Shown here in pieces: positions 44,799-53,322 of a DNA stretch of 64,000 nucleotides (position 1 is its first letter; each line of letters opens with the position of its first letter). The notes beneath the pieces are model-generated. The model saw nothing but the letters and a program-made list of their open reading frames with translations. It was not told where the DNA came from and did no database searches. The DNA comes from PALSA-1444 sp964291045 (GTDB lineage: Bacteria; Chlamydiota; Chlamydiia; Chlamydiales; Rhabdochlamydiaceae): assembly GCF_964291045.1 (NCBI RefSeq), contig NZ_OZ197277.1, forward strand, positions 620,001 to 684,000. Direction: 5' to 3'. The position numbers and the translations under genes were made by a program.

Positions 44799-45650
44799 TT
44801 AAGACTCATGAGATCTTTGATACGCGAGCGCTGTATTAGAAAGAAGCATCGCAATGGTCATAGGGCCAACACCTCCTGGAACCGGTGTTAAAAAGGAAGC
44901 CATTTTCTGTACCTCCATAAAATCCACATCTCCTACAATTTTTCCCTCTTTTCTATTAATACCAACATCAATCACAATCGATCCCTCTTTAACCATGGGG
45001 GCGGTGATAAAATGGGGAACCCCGATCGCTGCAATCAAAATATCAGCAGAACGGGTTAAGGTAGCAAGATCTTCTGTTGCGCTATGAGCAAGTGTTACTG
45101 TGGCATTATGTTTTTTATTTTTCTGCGAAAAAAGAGCCGCAAGAGGTTTTCCGACAATTAAGCTTCTTCCCACAATCACCACATGTTTTCCAGGTATAGA
45201 GATATCATAGTGATGAAGGAGTTGAATAATCCCTAAGGGAGTACACGGTATAATGCCTGTAGGATCTTCTGTGATTAGCTTTCCTAAATTAAGAGGATGA
45301 AATCCATCCACATCTTTATGAGGAGAGACACGCTCAACAACTGCCAAAGAGGGAAGATGAGAAGGAAGCGGCTGCTGAATTAAAATCCCATCGGTATCAG
45401 GGTCTTGATTTAACGTGTCAACAAGATGAAGGAGTTCTTGCAAAGAGACGGTTTCAGGGAGTTGATACAGCTTGGAATGGATCCCCACTTCTAACGATTG
45501 CCGGTTTTTCATCCTCACATAGGTTTGAGAGGCCGGGTGATCTCCAACGAGGATAAAAGCTAAAGAAGGGGCTCTTTTAAAAACAGAAATCTTTTCTTTT
45601 AGCTCTTTTAAAACGGTTTGTGCAACAACGGTTCCTTCTAAAAGCTTCAT
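44799..45650 (-). CDS. folD: Bifunctional methylenetetrahydrofolate dehydrogenase/cyclohydrolase
   Basis: 283 residues from ATG 45648-45650 (GGAG upstream), giving the normal start M-K-L-L-E-G; a TTG at 45701 would add 17 residues. Y-V-R-M-K-N contains the catalytic Lys region, followed by G-I-L-I-Q-Q-P-L-P and D-V-D-G-F-H; the Rossmann motif G-R-S-L-I-V-G-K-P binds NADP. P-V-P-G-G-V-G-P-M-T ends the protein. It interconverts methylene-, methenyl- and formyl-tetrahydrofolate for purine, thymidylate and formyl-Met synthesis. It follows the mreD-like gene at 46279-45752 reading leftwards. Confidence 0.97.
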   Translation of the reverse strand: MKLLEGTVVAQTVLKELKEKISVFKRAPSLAFILVGDHPASQTYVRMKNRQSLEVGIHSKLYQLPETVSLQELLHLVDTLNQDPDTDGILIQQPLPSHLPSLAVVERVSPHKDVDGFHPLNLGKLITEDPTGIIPCTPLGIIQLLHHYDISIPGKHVVIVGRSLIVGKPLAALFSQKNKKHNATVTLAHSATEDLATLTRSADILIAAIGVPHFITAPMVKEGSIVIDVGINRKEGKIVGDVDFMEVQKMASFLTPVPGGVGPMTIAMLLSNTALAYQRSHES

Positions 45651-45751
45651 GTAGGGGATTCTCCAGGGGTATCTAATGATTCTCTTTTTAAGTCTAATCA
45701 AAAAGAGGCTTAAATGGTAAGAAAAGTTCTTCTTTTAGAGTTCCTTAAAAG

Positions 45752-46279
45752 CTATCTTTTGTAAGAGTAGGGGTTTGAAAATAGCTTGTTTTGAAGTTTT
45801 TTTAAATCTCTACCTATAAAAATAGGGCAGGTGAACCACAAAAAGCTATAAACACCATCCATCAAAGGAAGAAAAAGGCAATCGGTGATGAGTGATCTTT
45901 TACTTAAGGGAATGCCTTCATCAAAAATAGAGATCAAAAGAAGCTGAAAAACCGTAAGAGATAACGATAAAGTAGCTGTAAAAAGAGAAAAGGCAAGAGG
46001 CTTATCTTCAAAAAAATGTCTTTTTTGAGGGTAGAGTAAAAGAGATGCCATCACAAAAGAGAGGGCATAAATCCCAAAATGAAATTCGGAAGATAAAAGA
46101 TCCAAAATAAGTCCGCACCCACAGCTGATGAGTAAACTCCTTCTTAAAGGAAGAGCGTGATACACAAAGGGGAGAAAAGGGGCAAAAGCGTTTAAAGAGA
46201 TGTGAGGGAAAATAGCTGAGTTAACGATCGCTATAATAAGAGAGAGGATAAAAGGAATATAAAGAGGGATACCGTACAT
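45752..46279 (-). CDS. MreD-like membrane protein
   Basis: 175 residues with about five hydrophobic segments. The central part G-L-I-L-D-L-L-S-S-E-F-H-F-G-I-Y-A-L matches the MreD pattern (G-x-L-x-D-L-L-S-x-x-x-x-G-x-x-A-L). MreD is an inner-membrane partner of MreB/MreC in septal or side-wall peptidoglycan synthesis. mreB and mreC are not in this window, so the assignment rests on the local motif and topology. ATG at 46277-46279. Confidence 0.55.
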   Translation of the reverse strand: MYGIPLYIPFILSLIIAIVNSAIFPHISLNAFAPFLPFVYHALPLRRSLLISCGCGLILDLLSSEFHFGIYALSFVMASLLLYPQKRHFFEDKPLAFSLFTATLSLSLTVFQLLLISIFDEGIPLSKRSLITDCLFLPLMDGVYSFLWFTCPIFIGRDLKKLQNKLFSNPYSYKR

Positions 46280-46342
46280 CTGAATCTCTACCTTTAATAG
46301 AAAAGGGGAGCGATTAAGTGTGACTTCTCTTTGAGAAAAGTC

Positions 46343-46371
46343 TCTCTCACTTCACTGAAGTGAGCTCTTAG
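46343..46371 (-). terminator. Possible terminator after ugd
   Basis: A palindrome CTCACTTC / GAAGTGAG with a 2-3-base loop, followed on the minus strand by a weakly T-rich run. It lies in the 249-bp gap downstream of ugd; nothing else was recognised in that gap. Confidence 0.4.
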
Positions 46372-46528
46372 ATCTTTTAACATCAAATATTCCTTATTGT
46401 AATTGACTGAAAGTGAAGGTTTTTTAAGTCCCTTATAACTAGCCACTTTTGTAGAGAAAATCAACTACCGGGTGAGTGATTTCAATAAAAATAGCTCTTA
46501 ACTTACAGCTAAAAAGCTTAAACATCCT

Positions 46529-47878
46529 TTAAGAGATGGAAACGGTTTCTACTAAAAGAGAAGAAGGCGTTCCTATCCCGTGGTAATCAAAGCCTAAAGA
46601 CCGCATCTTTTCTCCTTCAAACACATTTCTCCCATCAAAGAAGGCAGACCCTTGCATTTGAGCTAAAATAAGAGAGCAGTCACATGTATAAAATTGAGGC
46701 CACTCTGTCATGAGGACAATAGCATGAGAGGTAAGCGCGCATTCATATTCATCCTCACACCAGGTGATCAAAGGACTTTGTAGGACATGTTTTGCTTTGA
46801 GGATTGCAATCGGATCATAGAGCCTAAGTAGCGCCCCGTGATCTAACAGTTGCTGAATGAGTGTCAAGGAAGGAGATTCTCTTAAGTCATCTGTATGGGG
46901 TTTAAACGCAAGACCTAAGATGCCAATTGTTTTTCCAGTCACTCCTCCTTTAGAAGAAAAATAACTTTTTATTTTATGAAACATCACCTCTTTTTGTCTT
47001 TGGTTAACAGCATCCACCTCTTCTAAAAGAGAAGGAGAGTACCCGAATTGTTTTCCAAGAGCGACAAGCGCTTTCACATCTTTTGGAAAACACGACCCTC
47101 CGTAGCCAGCTCCTGCATTTAAAAAATGGGGCCCAATACGGTGATCAGCGCTAATCCCTTTTTTAACATCAGATACATTAGCCCCTATCCGTTCACATAA
47201 ATTCGCGATTTCATTGATAAAAGAAATTTTTGTTGCAAGCATGGCATTAGCGGCATATTTTGTCATCTCTGCAGAAGAGGGGCTCATGACTAGCCACTTA
47301 TCTTGAGAAAGGGCTAAAGGGTGATAAAGCTTCAGCGCTGTCTTTAAACTCCGTTCATTATCTACCCCCAAGATGATGCGGTCAGGATGTAGACAATCTT
47401 GGATAGCGCTTCCTTCTCTTAAAAACTCAGGATTTGAAATCACATCAAAAGAGACATGAGAGGGGAGTCTGGATTGAATAAGTGCTTTAATCTGAAGCGC
47501 TGTTCCTGGAGGCGTGGTAGACTTCATGATAATCGTTGATCCCTCTGTCATTTTAGGGGCAATAGAGGTAGCTGCTTTTAAGACAAAAGAGAGATCACAA
47601 GAGCCGTCAGGAAGAGAGGGGGTGGGAACTGCAATCATGTAAACTGTGCTCCGAAGAGTAGCTTCTTGGATATTTGTAGTAAAAGATAAGTTTCCCTCTT
47701 GAAGATGACGCTTTAGCATCTCTTCTAAGCCTCTTTCATAAAGAGGAGGAATTCCTTGAGAGAGCATCTTGATTTTTTCCTCATCAATATCTAAACAAAT
47801 AACAGAGTGAGAAAATTCTGCTAGGCAAACAGCTGTAATGAGGCCGACATAGCCTGCCCCTAAGATGGTGACGTGCAT
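46529..47878 (-). CDS. ugd: UDP-glucose 6-dehydrogenase
   Basis: 449 residues from ATG 47876-47878, giving the canonical N-terminus M-H-V-T-I-L-G-A-G-Y-V-G-L (NAD-binding). A TTG start further up is unlikely. The active-site Cys lies in G-Y-G-G-S-C-F-P-K-D, and I-G-I-L-G-L-A-F-K-P-H-T-D-D-L-R-E-S opens the C-terminal domain. It oxidises UDP-glucose to UDP-glucuronate, a precursor for surface sugars or LPS modification. The start overlaps the lolD end by 19 bp, placing it in the rpmG-lolE-lolD-ugd run; no sugar-transferase genes are nearby. Confidence 0.94.
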   Translation of the reverse strand: MHVTILGAGYVGLITAVCLAEFSHSVICLDIDEEKIKMLSQGIPPLYERGLEEMLKRHLQEGNLSFTTNIQEATLRSTVYMIAVPTPSLPDGSCDLSFVLKAATSIAPKMTEGSTIIMKSTTPPGTALQIKALIQSRLPSHVSFDVISNPEFLREGSAIQDCLHPDRIILGVDNERSLKTALKLYHPLALSQDKWLVMSPSSAEMTKYAANAMLATKISFINEIANLCERIGANVSDVKKGISADHRIGPHFLNAGAGYGGSCFPKDVKALVALGKQFGYSPSLLEEVDAVNQRQKEVMFHKIKSYFSSKGGVTGKTIGILGLAFKPHTDDLRESPSLTLIQQLLDHGALLRLYDPIAILKAKHVLQSPLITWCEDEYECALTSHAIVLMTEWPQFYTCDCSLILAQMQGSAFFDGRNVFEGEKMRSLGFDYHGIGTPSSLLVETVSIS

Positions 47879-48543
47879 AATAAAATTCCATTTTGAAGAA
47901 TGTAGTGCTGATGACAAAGAGAGGCGAGCTTTAAATCATGCGTGACAATCATCACAGCTTGATTTCTTTTGGCTGCGCACTCAAGTAAAAGAGTATAAAT
48001 GGATTCTGAGTGAAATTGATCCAAATTCCCAGAAGGCTCATCCGCTAAAATCAGCTCTGGATCGTTCATTAAAGCTCTTGCAATGGCTACACGCTGCTTT
48101 TCTCCTCCAGAGAGAAGCTTAATGGGAAAGAAGAGCCTCTCTAATAGCCCCACCTCTTCTATAAGATGAAGCGCCTTTTGATAAGAGGGCGATCCTTGAT
48201 GAATTCTTTTTCTTGCAATGTGAGCTGGCATAAGAATATTTTCTAAAACAGTGCACTCTTCTAAAAGGTGGTAAGCTTGAAAAATAAATCCTATATGCTG
48301 AGATCTCATAGAGGCTGCATTCTTGGAAGAAAGAAGCTCCCCGCAAAGCGTGATAGTTCCTGAAGAGGGGAAATCAAGCCCTCCTAATAGATGCAAAAGC
48401 GTTGTCTTTCCTTCTCCTGATTTCCCTGTCACTGCGATAGTGTCTCCTGGATAGATATCCAAAGAGATGTCCTCTAAAATGGAGGTGTTTATAGGATGAG
48501 AGAACTGTTTAGATAGGTGAGAAGCCTTAAGTAAGGGATTCAT
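47860..48543 (-). CDS. lolD: Lipoprotein-release ABC ATPase LolD
   Basis: 227 residues. Walker A G-K-S-G-E-G-K-T-T, signature L-S-G-G-E-K-Q-R and Walker B L-I-L-A-D-E-P-S-G-N-L-D are intact; the order and length match LolD/MacB-type ATPases. With the FtsX-like permease encoded just upstream it should extract lipoproteins from the inner membrane for transfer to the outer membrane. ATG 48541-48543 overlaps the lolE stop (ATGA); its own end overlaps ugd. Confidence 0.93.
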   Translation of the reverse strand: MNPLLKASHLSKQFSHPINTSILEDISLDIYPGDTIAVTGKSGEGKTTLLHLLGGLDFPSSGTITLCGELLSSKNAASMRSQHIGFIFQAYHLLEECTVLENILMPAHIARKRIHQGSPSYQKALHLIEEVGLLERLFFPIKLLSGGEKQRVAIARALMNDPELILADEPSGNLDQFHSESIYTLLLECAAKRNQAVMIVTHDLKLASLCHQHYILQNGILLCTSPS

Positions 48544-50489
48544 TCTGACCTCAAGATTTCAGAGGGAGTAAGCCTGCATGCTTTTAAAGCAGGGATGAGG
48601 GCTGCAAGAAGAGAGAGAAGGGGCGCCGTCACTACAATAAAATAAAGTGCAGAGAGGCTCATTTCAGAGGGGAGAGAAGAGCCGTAGAAGGCCGGGTTAA
48701 AAGCTGGATATCCTTGAAGCCAGCTAAGCGCTGAAACGAGGCTGCTTAGATGTTTTAGTGTGAAAAGAGCTGCTAAAATGCCCAAAGAAGTACTGAGAAG
48801 TCCAATAAGGGCGCCGCACGCTCCAAAGATGAAGGCAATGCTTTTTTTTGAGGCTCCTAACGCCTCTAAAATACCAATCTCTTTTCGCTTATCATACACA
48901 AGTAAAATCAAGAACGAGATGATATTAGAGCAGGCCACAATTAAAATGATGCCGCCTAAAAAAACAAATAAAACACGGTCACTTTGAAACTGCAGCAGGA
49001 GATCTTTAGAAAACTCATAGTCATGGTAAGAGGTCACTTTCCAGTAAGAAGAAAGAGAAGACTGATCTAAAAGGGCTTGAATGTGATTTTTTAAAAAAGG
49101 AGTTTGGCGAAGATCTTGATGCCATACACAAAAGCCGCTTGATAAAGAAGGATCAAAATGTTGCATGACACTTGATGTTTGAATGAGATGAACGACATCA
49201 GGTGAGGCAAAAAGCGATTTATTTCCGATAGGAGTCACCCCTGGATTGTAAAAACCAGCAACTGTTACAGAAAGCTTTTGCTCTTGAAGAGCCCCTGTTG
49301 TCACAGCTTGATATTGAATCCATCCTTTATCTCCGATTTGAACACCGAGATCGCAAAATCCTTTGGCTAAGATAACAGGATGAGATGAAGACAAAGGAGG
49401 AGGAGATAAGGTTTTTAGGGGAGTTTCCTTAAGAGCTATTTGTACAGGAGCAAGCTCTTTCCAAGGCAAGGTCCCTTTAAGGGGGCAAGATCCAATTTCT
49501 CCTTCTACAGCAAGCTTTAAATGAGAGAGAGATTGAAGTAAGTGCGCGTTTTCTAAAGCAGCTGTGACACGGAATTGAATAGGATCTTCTGCAAAAATAG
49601 GAACATCTACACGCTCTTCATTCCAGAAAATCGCCTGATCACGCCGTTTAAGAACTCCCTCTTTACAAGAATTTGCATTGCCTACTCTAAGAGAATGCAG
49701 TTTTCCCTCAGAAAAGAACCTTTTAGCGGGTATGCTATAGTTTTCAGGAAGGAGATGGTAAGGAATATTCCACGGGAGCGCGCCTGTTTTGACGGTCTGA
49801 AGTGTGGCATGGGTAAAAAATTGAGATAGCTGCTCTGAGGTTGCAAGCGGAGTAAAAAGATTTTCTAGGGTCTCTTTAAGAGGAGGGATGAGAAGAGCTT
49901 GCAGGTAAGAGTTGTTTTCTGGAAATGATTGAAGATAGCACGCTTGCGTGAGAAATTGAGGCCCTCTTTTTTTTCCTGTAAGAGACGGCGTCATTTGAAG
50001 CTTGAGCACAGCGCCGCTTAGTTCAAAAGGAGAATACTCAGCTGTTGGATCAACTTTTTTTACAGATTCTAAAATTTGAGCCAGCAAAGTGACAGGGTCT
50101 TGAAGAGCCCCTTCAGCACTTAAGTGCGGCTTTTCCCAATCTAAAGGAATCATAGGGTCTGTTAAGGGGTCGTAAAGATCCTTGCCTTGATCTTGAAGCT
50201 TTTCAGAAAAGCTTCTCGGTTGATAGCTTGCCTTAGAGCTAAGGGTATCTGCTAGATAGTAATACGACTTAAAATAGGCGTCTTTAGGGGTGATTCGCAA
50301 AGGAGCATGAAGAGAGGTGAGCTTATGCAGCCACGCTTTTTCAATGCCCTCTGTAATAGATAAAAAGAGTAAAAGAAGCCAAACAACTGTTGTAATGACA
50401 GCTACCGAAACGGTTGCTAAAAGAGCTACAGACAGTTGTCGTTTGCGAGGAACTAAATACTTTCGTAGAATCGAAAGTTCAAATATCAA
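48540..50489 (-). CDS. lolE: Lipoprotein-release permease LolE/LolC-like
   Basis: 649 residues, longer than the usual 400-415 because the periplasmic part is expanded. One N-terminal helix (about 18-45), a large periplasmic domain, then three C-terminal helices with the FtsX-type motif V-Y-D-K-R-K-E-I-G-I-L-E-A-L-G-A-S. The start is TTG 50487-50489, three bases after the rpmG stop; no ATG precedes the conserved first helix, so translation probably depends on coupling to rpmG. Only one permease gene is present, so a homodimer with LolD is likely. Confidence 0.88.
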   Translation of the reverse strand: MIFELSILRKYLVPRKRQLSVALLATVSVAVITTVVWLLLLFLSITEGIEKAWLHKLTSLHAPLRITPKDAYFKSYYYLADTLSSKASYQPRSFSEKLQDQGKDLYDPLTDPMIPLDWEKPHLSAEGALQDPVTLLAQILESVKKVDPTAEYSPFELSGAVLKLQMTPSLTGKKRGPQFLTQACYLQSFPENNSYLQALLIPPLKETLENLFTPLATSEQLSQFFTHATLQTVKTGALPWNIPYHLLPENYSIPAKRFFSEGKLHSLRVGNANSCKEGVLKRRDQAIFWNEERVDVPIFAEDPIQFRVTAALENAHLLQSLSHLKLAVEGEIGSCPLKGTLPWKELAPVQIALKETPLKTLSPPPLSSSHPVILAKGFCDLGVQIGDKGWIQYQAVTTGALQEQKLSVTVAGFYNPGVTPIGNKSLFASPDVVHLIQTSSVMQHFDPSLSSGFCVWHQDLRQTPFLKNHIQALLDQSSLSSYWKVTSYHDYEFSKDLLLQFQSDRVLFVFLGGIILIVACSNIISFLILLVYDKRKEIGILEALGASKKSIAFIFGACGALIGLLSTSLGILAALFTLKHLSSLVSALSWLQGYPAFNPAFYGSSLPSEMSLSALYFIVVTAPLLSLLAALIPALKACRLTPSEILRSE

Positions 50490-50492
50490 AGC

Positions 50493-50651
50493 TTATTTTG
50501 CCTCTTTAAAGACGACATGCTTTTTCATTCTTTTGTCGTATTTTTTGAGTTCAAGTCTTTCGGTCGAAGTTTTTTTGTTTTTTTGAGTCCAATACACTTC
50601 AGGACTTTCTGTGCTTTTCAATTTAACAAATTCGCGTGCTGTTTTTGCCAT
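50493..50651 (-). CDS. rpmG: 50S ribosomal protein L33
   Basis: 52 residues beginning M-A-K-T-A-R-E-F-V-K-L-K-S-T and containing Y-W-T-Q-K-N-K-K and R-L-E-L-K-K-Y-D, the L33 signature. The zinc cysteines of C+ type L33 are absent, so this is a zinc-independent version. GGGA lies before ATG 50649-50651. It is the first gene of the unit that continues into lolE three bases after its stop. Confidence 0.96.
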   Translation of the reverse strand: MAKTAREFVKLKSTESPEVYWTQKNKKTSTERLELKKYDKRMKKHVVFKEAK

Positions 50652-50764
50652 AAGATTCCCTTTCAAAGAGGATTAAATACATAGGATATCCGATAGAGAG
50701 AAAATAATCTATCAAATTCAATTTTTGAAAAGAAGAGAGGATAAAAGAAGAGTCAATACCTCTT

Positions 50765-51778
50765 CTAGAAAGGGATCCTCGTTTGAGGCTCTAACGTTAA
50801 AGGGTGCCCTTGAAGACCTACTTTTTGATAAACATGAAATCCTAGACCTGCAATCATCACAGCATTATCAACAGAGAGTCCTAAGGGGGGAAAACACACT
50901 TCGATAGGGCTTAAAGAGAAAAGAGATTGGAGATACCGATTTTGAGAGACGCCCCCTCCAAAAAAAATCATCTTACATCCAAAGGCTAAAGCCGCCTCCA
51001 TCGCTTTTTTATGAATATTTTCTAGAGCTGTTTTTTGAAAGGCAGCAGCCACATGAGCCTTATCTTCTTCTGAAATGATGAGAGAGGTGTCTTTGTGACT
51101 ATTTTGCCCTTTTAATGTGTATAAAACATTGGTCTTAAGACCGCTAAAAGAAAAATCCCAAGGCCTTCCTTTCACAACTCCTGGTTTAAAGTGATAACGC
51201 GTAGGGTCTCCCTTTAACGCCAGTTTTTCAATTTCAGGCCCTCCTGGATAAGGAAGATCAAGAAGCGCTGCAACTTTATCAAACGCCTCTCCAATGGCAT
51301 CATCAACAGTTGTTCCAATTAATGTATAAACACCTACAGCCTCGATTTTGACAAGAAGTGTATGTCCTCCTGATATCACCACACCTAAAGCAGGAAAAAG
51401 AGGTTTGGGGCAGTGCATGAGCGCGGCATATAGGTGGGCCTCTACATGATTGACTCCTACAAACGGGCGCTTCCAAGAGAGAGCAAGCCCTTTTGCAGCG
51501 GTAAGTCCCATGAGGAGCGCGCCAATCAGGCCTGGACCGTAAGCCACAGCAATGACATCAATATCTTGAGCTTTTAGGCTGGCCTCTTGAAGCGTTTGAT
51601 CAATCAGAGGAATGAGGACATCAAAGTGTCTTCTGCAGGCAAGTTCTGGATAGACGCCTCCATACTGACTATGCAGATCAAATTGCGTGGCAACGGTTTG
51701 AGCAAGCACATGCCTACCATCTTCCACAATAGCGCAAGCTGTTTCATCGCATGTCGATTCAATTCCTAAAACTTTCAT
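50765..51778 (-). CDS. tsaD: tRNA N6-threonylcarbamoyladenosine transferase TsaD
   Basis: 337 residues. N-terminal G-I-E-S-T-C-D-E-T-A-C-A, metal-binding H-V-E-A-H, G-G-H-T-L-L and G-E-A-F-D-K-V-A are all present, and the C-terminal G-G-G-V-S-Q-N-R-Y-L closes the ASKHA fold. It transfers threonylcarbamoyl to A37 of ANN-decoding tRNAs, which include the tRNA-Thr at 12128. ATG 51776-51778. It lies upstream of rpmG by 113 bp on the same strand. Confidence 0.97.
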   Translation of the reverse strand: MKVLGIESTCDETACAIVEDGRHVLAQTVATQFDLHSQYGGVYPELACRRHFDVLIPLIDQTLQEASLKAQDIDVIAVAYGPGLIGALLMGLTAAKGLALSWKRPFVGVNHVEAHLYAALMHCPKPLFPALGVVISGGHTLLVKIEAVGVYTLIGTTVDDAIGEAFDKVAALLDLPYPGGPEIEKLALKGDPTRYHFKPGVVKGRPWDFSFSGLKTNVLYTLKGQNSHKDTSLIISEEDKAHVAAAFQKTALENIHKKAMEAALAFGCKMIFFGGGVSQNRYLQSLFSLSPIEVCFPPLGLSVDNAVMIAGLGFHVYQKVGLQGHPLTLEPQTRIPF

Positions 51779-51821
51779 AAGGAAAAAGTGTAACCCATTG
51801 AAAATAAAAATTAAAGAGGAA

Positions 51822-51860
51822 GAAAAAATCTCAACCTAGACTCTTAAGGCCTAGGTTGGT
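51822..51860 (-). terminator. Rho-independent terminator of the first small paralogue
   Basis: On the minus strand CCAACCTAGG pairs with TCTAGGTTG around a short loop, followed by TTTTTT (51823-51828). It lies ten bases after the stop of the 143-residue gene. The stem core AACCTAG is shared with the terminator at 52485-52524. Confidence 0.75.
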
Positions 51861-51869
51861 AAGAGAAGA

Positions 51870-52301
51870 TTAGAGCATTTTATTAAAAAGTTTATCTTGA
51901 AAAAGATATACAGGACGGCTGGTGAAGAAAAGGACTGTCATCAATTTGATGGCAGTCTTATTCCATTTTTTGGAGAAAAGACCTTTTCCCTCGTCTGGAT
52001 GAATCAGTTTAGGGATTTTTACAGCCAAATACCGAAATGAATATTGGTAAGCACAGCCAAGAGGAGAGACAAAGGGGAAAATATCACGTAAAAAATTAGG
52101 TGTTTTCCTCGTTGAGCTGATTTCTCTAAAAATAGCTACTGCAGCAGGGTATAAAATAGCTACTAACGCAGCAGCCATAATTTTTTTATCTGTAGGCGAA
52201 ATCTGTTTGCTTTGACCTACTAAATACTTTGCTATAGCAAATCCTGATGTACAATAGGCGGGAATAAAATAACTAGCTGTTTGTTTCATTAAATTGATCA
52301 T
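51870..52301 (-). CDS. Small unknown membrane-associated protein, paralogue A
   Basis: 143 residues, not recognised. It shares the pattern K-x-T-A-S-Y-x-x-P-A-Y-C-x-S-G with paralogue B, then A-K-Y-L-x-G-x-S, T-D-K-K-I-x-A-A-A-x-V-A and, near the end, K-W-N-x-x-A-I-K-L with L-F-x-T-x-R-P. Hydrophobic segments at about 8-27 and 42-60 and near 115-130 suggest two or three membrane helices. The gene has its own terminator and is separated from paralogue B by 234 bp, so it is probably transcribed alone. Function unknown. Confidence 0.75.
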   Translation of the reverse strand: MINLMKQTASYFIPAYCTSGFAIAKYLVGQSKQISPTDKKIMAAALVAILYPAAVAIFREISSTRKTPNFLRDIFPFVSPLGCAYQYSFRYLAVKIPKLIHPDEGKGLFSKKWNKTAIKLMTVLFFTSRPVYLFQDKLFNKML

Positions 52302-52484
52302 GAATTCCTCATTAATTAAATGACAATATCAATAATAGATGAAAATTTAATAAAAAGCATATTTAAAACAATAACGAATGAAGAATCGAACTTATCTTCT
52401 TTAGAAGAAGGTATGATGACAAAGAGGGCGCTTTAAAGATTGATTAACACCTAGAGTCGCTATCAAAACATGTAAAAAAAGGGA

Positions 52485-52524
52485 GAAAAAACTCAAAACC
52501 TAGATGGGTCATCTAGGTTTTGAG
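52485..52524 (-). terminator. Rho-independent terminator of the second small paralogue
   Basis: A perfect 15-bp stem (CTCAAAACCTAGATG and its complement, 52492-52506 and 52510-52524) with a 3-base loop, followed on the minus strand by TTTTTT. It is 12 bases after the stop of paralogue B. Confidence 0.9.
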
Positions 52525-52535
52525 GTAGATAGAGA

Positions 52536-52952
52536 TTAAAAAAACTTATTTGTAATCTTTTCTCCTAGGGTCCATGCAGGGCGCCCCGTGAGGAAAAGTA
52601 TGGCTAATAATTTGATGGCGGCGACATTCCACTTTGTTGACAATACTTTAGAATTACTTAAAGTATTCATTTGATCTTTGCAAAGACCGACGGAATACTT
52701 GTATGTGTGAGCAAGAGGATTGATAAGAGGGAGTATATTGGATAGAAAGGGAGAAGACTTTTCTCCTGTGATTTTATTAAAGATCGCCACGGCTGTAGGA
52801 TAGGCAAAAGCGACTACAGCAGCAGCTGCAATCTTTTTATCCGTAGAAGAGATAAATTGACTTTTCCCCATTAAATATTTTGCGGCTTCAACTCCAGATG
52901 AACAATAAGCTGGAGTTAAATAACTAGCTGTTTTGAGTATAAAATTTATCAT
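52536..52952 (-). CDS. Small unknown membrane-associated protein, paralogue B
   Basis: 138 residues, clearly homologous to the 143-residue neighbour (shared T-A-S-Y, P-A-Y-C, S-S/T-D-K-K-I, A-V-A-I-F, T-K-W-N, T-G/S-R-P). It has the same hydrophobic profile and a short basic tail. It shows the best terminator of the region and its own ribosome site (GGA upstream of ATG 52950-52952). Tandem duplication of a lineage-specific gene is evident; the middle of the protein has diverged most. No domain recognised. Confidence 0.75.
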   Translation of the reverse strand: MINFILKTASYLTPAYCSSGVEAAKYLMGKSQFISSTDKKIAAAAVVAFAYPTAVAIFNKITGEKSSPFLSNILPLINPLAHTYKYSVGLCKDQMNTLSNSKVLSTKWNVAAIKLLAILFLTGRPAWTLGEKITNKFF

Positions 52953-53322
52953 AGAGCATCCTTTTTTTATCAGGCGTTAAAATGAGAATACGAAAACCCT
53001 TGATTAAAATGCTATAGATAAAAAATATTAAAATATGTAGGCATAGGGTCAATTCTCCTTTAAAAAGTTAAAATACATTTGATTTTTGTGAAGTAAGGTA
53101 TGTTTTCATGCGTAAAAGTTGCTTGGTCTTTAGAAAATCAAGGCAAGCAAGAGCTAGAGATAAAAAGCTAGGGTTTAAAGGGGCACGGTGTTAAAAAATG
53201 GATAAGATCCAATTCTCATGAATGATTGAGGGTGGTAGTTAGAAAATAGGACATAAGAGAGCCGTTTTTCAAAAGGAGGCTTTTTATAAGGCGCTTTAAG
53301 AGTATAATAGAGAGAGTAAATC
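52953..53322. other. 370-bp intergenic region with one hairpin and a terC promoter
   Basis: No gene is supported. TTGCTTG (53119-53125) and CAAGCAA (53144-53150) form a stem with further inner pairing; it could be part of a small RNA or just chance. A TATAAT box at 53303-53308, 15 bases before the terC ATG, probably serves terC; its -35 region is poor. Confidence 0.4.

Noticed and set aside
44854..45087. 77-residue plus-strand ORF in folD
   Set aside because: Antisense to conserved folD motifs; a shadow frame.
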